From contig JACDOX010000156.1 in assembly GCA_014549065.1 (NCBI GenBank), positions 1,486,538 through 1,550,537 of the forward strand: a stretch of 64,000 nt of DNA. The letters run 5' to 3'. The notes under the pieces were generated by a model. The model searched no databases. It was given only the letters and a program-made list of their open reading frames with translations, and was not told where the DNA came from. A program made the translations under genes and the position numbers. How positions within the stretch are numbered: position 1 is the first letter of the stretch; each line of letters begins with the position of its first letter. The stretch is from Cardinalis cardinalis (taxonomy: Eukaryota > Chordata > Aves > Passeriformes > Cardinalidae). Below are positions 27,047-37,600 of this stretch, piece by piece.

Positions 27047-27499
27047 GCAGCGGAGCCAGAGTCCCCTGTCACAAACAGGCCAACAGGTGCCGTCACTCTC
27101 GGTGCAGCACCGAGGCCTCGCACGGCCTCAGAGCGGCGCGCAGCCCTCACAGCCCCTCACAGACGCGTCTCCCGCGGGCCTGGGACCACAGAGCACAGCT
27201 GCTCACCCAGCCCGTGCCGCAAAGAGCACCCAGAGCGCCCTCATCCGCAGGGCGAGGGGAAGCGGCCGAGGGCCGGGCGCGGATGCCTGGCCGCACGCCC
27301 ACCGAGCGGTCCCGCCGCCGGGCCCCGGCACGGGAGGGAGGGAGGAGCTGCTGGCGGGAGGAGCCGTGCCGCGGCACCGCCTCCCGCCGTCATCCGCGCT
27401 GGAGGGGAGCGAGCGCGGCAGTGCCCCCGGGAGCGCCGGGGGCGGCAGCTCGGTCCCTTCTCCGGCCTCGGGCTGCTCGGCGGGGCGCCGGTGGCGAGG

Positions 27500-27865
27500 G
27501 GCCGCCCCGCAGGAGCGGTGCCGGTCCCGGTCCGGCCGCGGGCAGCGCGGCGCTTGCGCTGCCCTGCCCCGCCGTGTGTCCCCTGCTGCGGACCGGCGGG
27601 CGGGCGCGGCGTGCCCGGGGACTGCGGCGCGGGCTCTCCGGTTAGTCTGATTATGTTTTTATTGCTGTCCAGTTCGGCCTCAGGGAGAAGGACTAGGGGG
27701 GAAGCGGGCGGCCAGGGCGGAGGCCGGCGGGGCTCCCGAGCCGGGCTGGGGCAAGTGCTGAGCCGCGACGGGGACAGCGGGTCCCTGTCCCCGCCGGAGC
27801 CCCGCCGGCACCCGGGGCCTGAGGGACCGGCAGAAAGCGTGTCTCGTTCCTGTGCTGTGTATGTA

Positions 27866-27896
<31 letters not shown>

Positions 27897-28025
27897 ATGT
27901 CTGTCGGTCTGTCTGTCTTCGTTTTGGGAGGGGGGGGGGGGATTTGTCTGTGAGCTTCCACGGATTTTTAAGTCTCTTAATTGTGGGGTTGCAGCACGTT
28001 AAGGAAAAAGAGCGCCCAGCAACAG
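27500..28025 (+). other. Candidate non-coding first exon (3' end at 28025)
   Basis: A strong splice donor, CAG followed by GTGAGG, sits at 28023-28031 in the right part of the CpG island, so transcripts starting in the island would have a first exon ending at 28025. The left limit is unknown; 27500 is a placeholder within the G-rich half. If correct, the exon contains a compound microsatellite and a G-run in its 5' UTR. No start codon in it opens a frame with recognisable protein content. The donor could also be unused. Confidence 0.42.
27857..27941 (+). repeat. Compound microsatellite (TG/TATG/TCTG) plus G-run
   Basis: Bases 27857-27919 form a compound repeat of GT, ATGT and CTGT units. A run of 12 G follows at 27930-27941. 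It lies at the downstream edge of the CpG island, probably within the first exon. Alternating GT can adopt Z-DNA, and length polymorphism between individuals is likely. Confidence 0.92.
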
Positions 28026-28180
28026 GTGAGGGAATGGTGGGAGGTGGGTTCCTGAGGCGCTGACCTTTTCGGGATTGGACTCTGCTGCAGCTGAACGGGC
28101 TTTTCCAGGTGCACGCTGCGATCCCCGTGGAGGTCCGGCTGGGCGCTGCAGGGAGAGCGGGGCTGGGCTGACGCTTCTCT

Positions 28181-29829
28181 GCCCAAGAGGCTGGTTTTGC
28201 TGAATAGAGCCCGATAGCGGGAAAGTCCTTAAATAGTAAACTTACCTGTTAGTACCATAAAGTGACTTCTGCAAAGTAGCAATCTCTCCAATACCCTGCT
28301 TAGGTGATCAGAGGTTTTTGGGTTATCCTCTGCCTCCCTCTTTTCTCCTTAATGCTGCCTCTTAAAAGCTAATCTATGATACATACTATTGCTTTAGGGA
28401 AACTTGGTGTTGTTACCTCTCCCTAAGGAAATGTAAATAGACTTGCTTCGTATTACTTCTGAAAGGATACTGCTTAAGGCGAGGAAACAGAGAGTTTGTT
28501 CCTTTTATTTTGTTAGAGTCGTGTATTTATGTAGATTATTTGACACTAACATTTGGATAATGTAAGGTGAAGAGAGGGCTTAGGTCAGTGTTAAAACCAC
28601 AGAAATTCTTCTTAAAATGAACCTAAGGAGCATTGACAGTTCTGAAATTTATGAATGTATATTGTAGCACCCACTGGACTTTTTTATGTAGCAATGTAAA
28701 TTTATAGGATGTTTATCTCATGGTTTATTAGTGTGGAGATGCATATAATGAAGTTCATTAAATTGTCTCAAAATTCTTCCATCTTCAAAGTGGAGAATAC
28801 ATGTTCTGATGAATGCCTAATGTAGTTGTTACTCTGACTCTTCCAAAACCTATAATAATACCTAATTTGTCACCTCTTTCTTCACTCAAATATTTTTTCC
28901 TATCCATAATCTATTGGGTTTTTTGCTTACAGCCATTTCAAAACTGATTCAGAAAACCCAAAATTTAACACAATTATTCAAATCTCTTTTGCTTTTAAAG
29001 ATCAGTGTCTAATAAGTAATTTATTGGGAGAAAATAAAGCAGGACTATAAATATGTTCCTCTTAATTATTTTTATTTTACTGCATTACATTCTTTCCTTG
29101 ATTCTTCCCTTCCTGCAGTTAGATAAAACAGGGAGTTGAAAATAATTCTAAGTCTGGGAATCGATCCTTAAGCCATTAAAAACAGCAGGAGGTTTCTTTC
29201 TCCAAATTCATTGGGCAGTAATTAAAGGTTGTCTTAGTTATATATTTGGATATTCTTGATATTGGAAGAATTGAAACGTGTGCCTAAGAATAAGTATTTG
29301 GTCATGTTTTACTGTAATAGGATGTGTTTGTGGAATAGTGTTGATTTTCTCTCTTTCTTGTTTAGCCTGTAGGGAGCTAAAGCATTTTTTTCTTTTACTT
29401 TTGACACCAGTAGAATGGGCTAGAAACTATAAAAACTGCTTTCTCTGTGGTCATGTAATGTGCTCCATGTGCTGTTGAAAATGTGCTAACTGCCACAGTC
29501 CTGAACATACTGTAGCGAATCAGTGTGTTTATATTCTGCGTAACCAAGGCACGTTAGGTGTGTTGACATTCTTGGCTACTTTAGAGTAGAAACTGGCAAC
29601 AACTTTTCCTTGGGCAGCTGGTTACAAGGCACTGCCTCCCCCTTTCCCGCCAGCTCACATTTGGTTTTAAGGGTAGATAAGGGCTGGCACAGCTTCTATG
29701 CCCTTTTCAGCACCCTGCACAATACAGTGCTGTGCTAGCAATTGCTGAGAGCCTGCCTAAAGGTTTGTCTTACACACTGATGGAAGAATGTGTACTTGTT
29801 GGTGTTGCAGTGCAATTGCTTTGGTTATG
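28181..29829. other. Probable first-intron sequence, no feature seen
   Basis: GC content falls quickly right of the CpG island and the sequence is AT-rich and unique-looking. A plus frame at 29278-29478 encodes hydrophobic and cysteine-containing sequence but has no splice or family support. Confidence 0.5.
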
Positions 29830-30977
29830 TGAGGAGGCAACCTGCTTAGTGGATGAGGGAAAGGCTATGGATGTAGGCTACCTGGACTTTACTGAAGCCT
29901 TTGGTACTGCCTCCCACAGCATTCTCCCGGAGAAGCTGGCAACCCACGGCTTTTCCAGCTGCCCTCTCTGCTGGTTAAAACTACTGACTCGATGTCCAGG
30001 TTCAGACAGTGGTGGTAAATGGAATTACATCCAGCTGGTGGCTGGTCACAAGAGATTTTCCCAGAGCTCAGTCAATTTTTAAGATTTTTATTGGTGATCT
30101 GGATGAGAGGATTGAGTATACCCTCAGTAAGTTTGCAGGCAACACCAAGTGGGGCAGGAGTTTTGATCTGCTTGAGGGTAGGAAGGCTCTGCAGAGGGAT
30201 CTGGACAGGCTGGATTGGTGGGCAAGGCAGGGGTATGAGGTTCAACGTGCCATACGAGGTCCTGCACTTGGGTCACAACAGCTCCATTGAGTGCTACAGG
30301 CTGGTGCAGAGTGGCTGGAAAGGAGCCCAATGGAAAAGGGCCTGGAGATGCTGGTTAACAGCAGCTGAATATGAGCCAGTGTGTGTCTGGGAGGCCAAGA
30401 AGGCTCCTGGCATCCTGGCCTGTACCAACAAGAGTGTGGCCAGCAAGACCAGGGCAGGGATTGTCCCCCTCTACTCAGCACTGGTGAGGCCACGCCTCAA
30501 ATCCTGTGCTCAGTTCTGGGCCCCTCACTGCAGGACAGACATTGAGATGCTGGAGGGTGTCCACAGAAGAGCAACGGAGCTGGGGAAGGGTCTGGAGCAC
30601 AAGCCCTATGAGGAGTGGCTGGGGGAGCTGGGGTTGTTCAGTCTGGAGAAAAGGAGGATCCAGGGAGTGCAAGGGAGGCTGAAAGGAGGGTGTAGCTAAG
30701 TAGGGGTGATTCTATTCTCCCAGGTAACAATTGGACAAGAGGAAAAGGCCTTAAGCTGCACTAAGGAAGGTTTAGGTAAGGTATTAGGAAAAATTTCTTC
30801 ACGGGACAGGTGGTCAGACATTGGAGAGGAGTGCCCAGGGGAGTAGCTGAATCATCATGCCTGGATGTGTTCAAAAGATGGGTAGACATGGATCAGTGGT
30901 GGACTTGGCACAGTCAGGCTAACAGCTGTGACCCCAAGTGTCTTTTCCAACCTAAATGATTCTGTGATTCTACTGCT
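29830..30977 (+). mobile_element. CR1 LINE with C-terminal RT remnant
   Basis: Long plus-strand CR1. About 29845-29990 encodes the start of the RT palm region ('YLDFTEAFGTASHSILPEKLATHG'-like; the family has YLDFSKAFDT..HSIL). Bases 30075-30320 match 'IGDLDE.IEYTLSKFAGNTKWG', where the family's catalytic 'ADDT' reads 'AGNT', so the second catalytic aspartate is lost. Then follow the C-terminal ORF2 (30370-30650), the 3' UTR, and a tail ending 'tctgtgattct' at about 30975. Deletions split it into several frames, so it is inactive. It sits in the presumed first intron in the same orientation as the gene. Confidence 0.87.
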
Positions 30978-32081
30978 TGTNGTTATGTGATGCCATATTT
31001 GAAATTTATATATTGTAGAAGGTAAAAAGCAAACTTCAATGATCAGGCAAAATAAAATGTGCATGTAGAAGTATATTGATGAACAGTTGGGTATGTGTTT
31101 TATTGATTAAAACCCCATATTAGATAATAGTAAGCTCTACACAAGTTAACTGCAATGGAATGCTTTTTCAAGTTAAGTCTTCACAGGTGTAGCAAGTGGG
31201 AATTGGGATCATGGTCTTCATGTCTTCTTTGCTGGGCATCTTGCCATTCAGTGCTAGGTACAGTTTTGACCATTCCTTCTCTAAGTGTAATTTGTATTTG
31301 AATCAGTTTTGTACTGTCACTATTTGTTATAGTGACATCACTGATACTCTGAATTTTATTTTCTCTAGATAGATCAAGTATGTAAATTGTCACTGCAGAT
31401 TCCTGTCGTGGTTATGTGGTCACATGTGTTGTCTTATTCTTCACATTTTTACAGTCCCAAAAGACCTTTTCTCCTCATATGTGAGCAAGAAACTTGAAGT
31501 CCTACTTCAGTGAACTGGAAATTCCATTTTTTTTACGTTCCTTCTTCATTCTCCAGTAGTGACTGGAAAACCATATCAACCTGTTGCAAGGTACAATTTA
31601 CAACTCTTTTATTGTTATTTCCTCCTAGCAGTAAAGCTGGTCTGTTTTATTTGTCATCAGTGAAGTAGGAGGAAGTTGCAAGTGCATTGTTTATTTTCAC
31701 TGCTGTCTGGATGTGCTTGTGTTTTGTATTTTGAAATATGAAATTTTTAAATAAGAGTAAGGTCACAATGGTTTCTTCAGCATGTCACAGCTGCATCATA
31801 ATAAAAAAACTAAGTTACTTGGAAAATTTTTTGTGATGCTGTGCATTTGAATAGTCATAGGATGCTTCTGTCTAGTAAAGCAGGTGCTGGATGATGGCCA
31901 TTTTATTAACAGTGGTCATTTTTATTGCTAGCTGTTTTAGCTCAAGATTCATGTATTTTGCGGTTGCGTGCCACCTGGCCCACCTCCTGCTTGGTACCCT
32001 CTGGTTTTTTATGTGATGCTTGTTACTGCAGTATTTTAAATTCTATAGATAGTGATGTACTTTTTAAAATGTCTCTTTAAG
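30978..32081. other. Probable intron, no feature seen
   Basis: AT-rich unique-looking sequence. One undetermined base lies at 30981, at the CR1 tail. No exon with paired splice sites was found before 32082. Confidence 0.5.
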
Positions 32082-32177
32082 ATCAGAGAACAGACCCTGG
32101 AGCTGACACAGAGAAGCTGAAAGATTCATTCAGTGCTGTATAAGAAATGTGTGACTGCAGATCAAGACCCAGTGTTG
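32082..32177 (+). CDS. Candidate second exon, possibly containing a start codon
   Basis: A 96-base segment is bounded by an acceptor-like 'tctctttaag' (ending 32081) and a good donor, TTG followed by GTAAGA (GT at 32178-32179). It is compositionally unlike the AT-rich surroundings. The last in-frame stop is TAA at 32141-32143, directly before an ATG at 32147 that would start MCDCRSRPSV and leave a phase-1 intron. Earlier frames contain stops, so upstream sequence would be 5' UTR. I do not recognise the ten residues. It may be a purely non-coding exon, or not an exon at all. The polypyrimidine tract is only moderate. Confidence 0.28.
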
Positions 32178-33359
32178 GTAAGATGATTTTTATTCTCTTC
32201 TAAAGGAGACCATTTCACTGTGAATCATAAAATTCATCCTATGAAAAAAACCAAAACTATCAGGCTTCTGGAATCAGGTTCCACTTGGCACCTTTTATCT
32301 TTGTGTAAACTTAGAATTTGGCAGTATTTTGGCAAGGGAAAATATAAATTGAAAAGTCTGTCTTGATGTCCTTTTGTGGAGCTTTTAGTTTATGACCACA
32401 ATTATATTATGCATTATGAACACAAATACAAAGATCCTTTGATTGCACAAATACTTAAAATCAGTATCCTTCCACAGTAGAAATCTTGGTGCAATTTGCA
32501 GTAGTTGGCAGTTATTAAGCCTTGTTAACAGCTTCAGAAACTTAGTTAACTGTGCCACTTGAGCTGAAGAAAACTGCTGCCATTTAAGATTACAACTTGG
32601 TGAGCAGTGCAGTTTAATAAGATGTTGCCTTCAGCACCAAACAAAGCTGACTAAAAATGCTACAACTGTTATGGCAGTTTGCGACTTTTTTGGCTGTGGT
32701 TGAACAACTGTTGATAAGGCTTTGTGATAATATCGGATCACTGAACGGATCTGAATTAAAAATAGCTTTGCAAGAACAAAAGAAACCAGCGTGAAGGGCA
32801 GCTGTCTTTCAACTGGCTCTTTAGCTGGGGCAGTTTGCAGGTTCTACCTGCATTGGTGGGGTTGTGCGGTGGGGCAATGTAAATGGCAGGGGACAGGCCT
32901 AAGAGAAGTGGAATTGATAACTGAGACCTGATAGCTTCTCTTGCTCTTGAGAAGATGACTGCGTGTGTGAAATTGCTGTTGGTGTTTATTTGATCTAGTC
33001 AAGAGAGAGGAACTTGTTGCTTGGTTTTAACAGCTTGGCATCGCATTGTCCCCAGCCTGAATCTCACTTTCTGTGCCCACTGGGGGTTTTTCCTCTTGTT
33101 GCTGCTACTTTGTAGCAAAATTAGCCACGTTTACTACTCTGTAGCAAAGCCCATGGTCAGATTAGTGCATGCCAAGGGACTGAATGGACTGGATTCTCCT
33201 TGCCCTGTGCGCAGAGATTCCCATTCTTTGCTATCTGGGAAAGTAATTTGCTTTCTTTCTCCTGGTGGTTTATTTTCACAAGAAGTTCTTGGCTTGAGTA
33301 CCAGTGTGAATTGGCTAAATGGCAGAGGATACATCCATGCAGCTAGATGATGGCTTAAC
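32178..33359. other. Probable intron, no feature seen
   Basis: AT-rich sequence. A plus frame at 33021-33350 has a hydrophobic leucine run, but I see no family match and no splice context. Confidence 0.45.
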
Positions 33360-34692
33360 TATAGGGGAGCTACAGGCCAATCATGTGCCTAGCAAAATCA
33401 GGGCATAGATCCTCCTGGAAATGTGCATAGAAAATAAAAATGTGCATAGAAAATAAAAATGTTTGGTGCCAGCCAACATGGCTTCTCTAAGGACAAACTG
33501 TGCCTGAAAATTTGATTGCTTTCTGTAACAGGGTTATAGAGTTGGTAGTTAGGAGCAGCTGACATGACCTACCTGGACTTATATAAAACATTGCCACTGT
33601 TCCTTGTCTCTAAACTGAAGAGACATGGATTTGGCAGGTGGGCCACTTGTTGGATAAGGAATTGGCTAGAAGGTCACACTCAAAGAGTTGGGGTCAATGG
33701 CCCAATGTCCAAGTGGAGGGCAGTGGTGAGTGGTGTCCTCAGGGGCTGGTACTGGGAGCAGAGCTGTTTAACAGCTTTGTTGGTGACAGGGACCATGGGA
33801 TGGAGTGCACCCTCTGCAGCTGTGCTGAAAACATCAAACTGTGTGGTGGCAATGCACTGGAGGGCAGGGATGGCATCCAGTGGGACTGTGACAGGCTTGA
33901 GAGTCTTATGTGGCTCTCATGTAGGTCCTGCATGGAGGTTGTGGCAATTCCAAGCACAGATACAGGTTGGAAGGAGAATGGATGAAGAGTAGCCATGGGT
34001 AGAAGACTTGAGGTTGCTGGTTGATGAGAGGCTGGAGATGACTGGGCAATGTGCATGTGCAACCTGGAGACCCAGCCACATGCTGGGCTGCATCCAAAGC
34101 AGCGTGGGCAACAGGGCAGTGGAGGGGGTTCTGCCCCTCTGTCTGCTCTGGTAAGACTCCAGTTGCAGGGCTGCATCCAGCTCTGGGGTCCCAGCACAGG
34201 AAGGACATGGACCTGTTTAAGACAGTTGGGAGGAGGACCATGAAGATGACGTGGAACAACTGGAACAACTCTCCTGTGAAAACAGGCTGAGCAAGCTGGG
34301 GATGTTCAATCTGAAATAGAGAAGGTTCTGGGGAGACCTTAGACCAGCCTTCCAATACCTAAAGGGGAGTAGGAGATTTGGTGAGGGACTCTTGACGAGG
34401 TCTTTTAGTGATACAACAACGGGGAATGACTTTAAACTGAAAGAGGGTAGGTTTAGATTAGATATTACAAATAAATTCTGTACTTTGAGGGCGATGAGAC
34501 TCGGGAACAGGTTGTTCAGAGAAATAGTGGAAACTTTGTCCCTGAAAGCGTTCAAGACCAGGGTGGATGGGGCATTGAGCAACCTGGTCTGGTGGAAGGT
34601 GTACCTGGTCTGCCTGTGGGTAGTGGGGCTATAACTAGGTAATGTTTAAGAATGCTTTCAATCCAAACCATTCTACGATTCTCTGATTAATT
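33360..34692 (+). mobile_element. CR1 LINE with RT remnants, nearly 1.3 kb
   Basis: Plus-strand CR1. It begins with RT-region sequence ('caacatggcttctctaaggacaaa', encoding the QHGF..GKSC-like block) and 'DLYKTLPLFLVSKLKRHGFGRWATCWIRNWLEGHTQRV' in the frame at 33564. It continues through the domain carrying 'LVGDRDHGMECTL', the C-terminal ORF2, the 3' UTR ('aaactgaaagagggtaggtttagattagatatta') and a canonical tail 'ccaaaccattctacgattctctga' ending at about 34690. Frameshifts and stops inactivate it. A direct duplication of about 19 bases occurs at 33424-33461. This copy differs from the one at 29830-30977 in tail type, so the two are independent insertions. Confidence 0.87.
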
Positions 34693-37600
34693 GTTGGAGG
34701 GGTGTGCCCATCACTCTCCAGGTCTCAGTGTAGCTATTTGCAACAGTAGCAGCTGGAAGAGCAGGGACATACCAGCAGCAGCAACCTGATGGTAGTCCCA
34801 GGTCTGTACTGAGGCTGGCAGCCTATGCTGGCCTCTGGTCTGTGTCAGCAGCTCTTGCTGACTGGCATGTATAGAAAAGTTTCCCAGGGCTGGAATGGCA
34901 TTGCCATTTAGTTATGGAAAATCTTGTGAAGTCTCCTGCCATTAGCCACTGGACCATGAGAGCCAGTAAATGTTTGCTCTTGGATTCATTACAAACTGTT
35001 GTTTCCTCCCCAAATCTTTTTATTTTTTTCAGTTCATGCAGAGGAATAACTGAATGAGATAGTGCATCTCAAACTGTGGTTTGCTCATTACTAATGGCAG
35101 TAATAGGGCCACAGGCTGCATGTCAAATGGCCTTTTGTTGGTTTTCTGAAGATTTCTGCTGATCTCTGAGTGATTTGGAGGGAAGTTTATAATCTGCTGG
35201 CTTACAAAATTTGGGAAATGTGGCTTTTTGTTTGTCTTTTTTTTACCCAAGTGAACTCAGTTGCTGGTAAAACATTTTAAACACTTGTGAGCCAGAAAAT
35301 TTTGAAGAAGCCAGGTTCTTATTTGGATAGTGTAAAAATCCATGGCAGCTACCAGCTCTGTCTATCTCCAATTGGAAGATAATTGAAAATATTTATTTTG
35401 GGTCAAAAGAACGGTCTTCATGGCTATGTACCATCTCTAACCCAAGCTGTAAAGCTGCATTATTAAAAAGAAGTTCAGAAATTTGTGGGGCTCCTATTAG
35501 AGCTATACTGAAAATCTTCAAAGGATGATTGAGGTAAATGGCAAGATTCTGGGATATCCTGGTTACTGCTAAGATAACTTTCTGGTGTCTGCAGATGCTC
35601 TCCCTTTTTATACCTAATTTAAGTCTTGGTCTTAATGTGTTGTAAGGGCTTTTTGACAGAAGTAATCTGGCAGTGGCCATCGAAGCCATGGCCATGTTGA
35701 GTCTGGCAGGAAGCACTACATAGAATCAAAACTATCTCAGATAAGAACACTGAACTTCATTTTCATTAGTGCTGTCTGAGTTATTTCGATCACTGTATTA
35801 CTTAGTTAGTTGGTGTCAAATTTGACATTCAAAACTCTGTCAAAGGATGAGTCAGCTGTTGTAATCCTTTGTCTTTGGTGTCTCTCTTCCTCTAGGTTTT
35901 ACAAATTTGAGAAGCCTTGTTACTGATTTGTCTGAATAGACAAATATTTCTGTATGCATAATTCTGACAAAACATTGCTAAGAAAATATATAGTCCTATT
36001 CAGCCTTTTCTCTCCAGTATGTTGACTGACCATATTGGGAGAGATTTATCTGGGGATGGAGAGGTGAAAATTGCTTTCTAAGAGAGGTTGCCATGCAATG
36101 TAGTCTTTTGAAGTATGAGTCAAGGTAAAGATCGCTATACTTTTATTGTCTTCAGTGTGCAATGTATTATCAGCAGATCCACACCTGCGGATGCTGATTG
36201 GGATCTCTGTATTTCTTTGTAGTATGTTTAATGTGAGATTCTTCATTGAGCAGAGGGGATGGTCTGGTGTGGAGATTGCCTCTTACTCAGCTGACCCAGC
36301 TCCTAGTCACCAGGCTGCAGAGAGATTCAGTGGTGTATCTATGGTTAAACAAGTTGTCTGCAAAGAAGAAGGCTCATGTGTCTCATCTTGCATGAAGGAG
36401 TGCACCCTATGACAAAATTGCGTTCACAGCTGCTGCCAAAACTCGTGTCTTTGCTAGAGTTTGAGTGATGTGGAAGTCAGTGTGGTAACTGTATAAGGTA
36501 TGTGACAATCATACATGTCTGCAGGAAGGCTGGCACACAGAGAAGCCTTTGAGGGATTGGTACTTTAGCTCTTTACATCTCACTCAACTTTGAGGAAAAG
36601 AAACTTTCACATTCCAAGTGGTAATGAAAGCTCCTGAGAGGGAAGAGATTTCCACCAAGTTTAGTCACTTTGTTCAACATGAAAACAAAGGAAGTATTGT
36701 GAAGAGCTTTCTGGCTAGAAAACAGTAAATCTTCTCATGGGAGTCCACAGTTTCTGGTTTTGTTTTTAGTACAAACATGATGATGTAACAAAGTCATCTT
36801 GTTAAATAATGATACTTGTATGTTTAATGTTATCAGTTTTTGTTTACGCTACTTTTTTGCCAGCTATTCATAGATTGCTGTAGTAGGACTCTTAAATACA
36901 GCAATGGAAAGAACCTTATTGTGTATTTCTCAAGGGCAATAGAAATCTGAATTGGAAGCTTACTTTCCTTAGAGGCTTTGCTGGTCTTTCCACTAGAAAC
37001 AGTTCTGACGTACTTGGAATGTGGGTGAGGAAGGGTCACAGTCTTTCTGATCACATTTTCTGTGATTGTTAGACTTCTCCTGAAATTCATGGTGCTGCTT
37101 GCATATAAACAGATGTGATCCTTCTGAGACTACTTTAACCTTCAGGCCTGTCAGTGTGATGATTCTTAGTGCATGCAGAAGGCAGAGGTGGCATTGTTAA
37201 AGATGTGTCTGTTTTCTAGGCAGAAGAACACACAAAATGTTACTATATGGGGTGCAAATCATGGAATCTAAGTATAAGATATTAAAAGTACCTAAAATTG
37301 AAGCACAAATACCTGTGTAATTTTGAGATCTTCTAATATTCTGATATTACTAGACAAAACAATGCAAAATTTTAGTGTTGATAGTGAGAAGGAGGAGTTT
37401 AAGACCTCTTCAATAAAACAATCCATCCAATCAGAAGGTGGTCTTAATTGACGGTCTGAATACAAAATTGCTTTTGTATCACTTATGTCGGAGCACTTGC
37501 TAAAATGTTCACTGTTGAGCAATTTTTTTTTTAAAAGATAAATATATTTTCAGAGCCAGATCTAAGGAATGAGTAGTTTATAACCATAAATATTTAGGTT

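Larger units (their letters stand above)
27080..28180 (+). promoter_or_regulatory. CpG island, probable promoter of a rightward gene
   Basis: This is the only long GC-rich, CpG-dense stretch in the window, densest at about 27110-27830. GC boxes are visible at about 27598-27605 (GGGCGGGC), 27706-27711 and 27715-27720 (GGGCGG). There is no obvious TATA box, as is usual for CpG-island promoters. The plus strand is C-rich to about 27300 and becomes G-rich from about 27640 to 27830, the polarity expected downstream of a plus-strand start site. Long frames on the plus strand (27043-27645, 27087-27650, 27491-28063) arise from the lack of TAA/TGA/TAG in GC-rich DNA; I do not call them genes. Bidirectional activity is possible: a minus-strand donor-like site lies near 27203. 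Confidence 0.8.

Noticed and set aside
27043..28063. Plus-strand frames of 187-200 codons in the CpG island
   Set aside because: All plus frames are long because GC-rich DNA lacks stop codons; the peptides are Arg/Gly/Pro/Ala-rich, one runs into the microsatellite, and none resembles a family.
33739..34355. Minus-strand frames of about 150 codons
   Set aside because: They are antisense shadows of the CR1 at 33360-34692.
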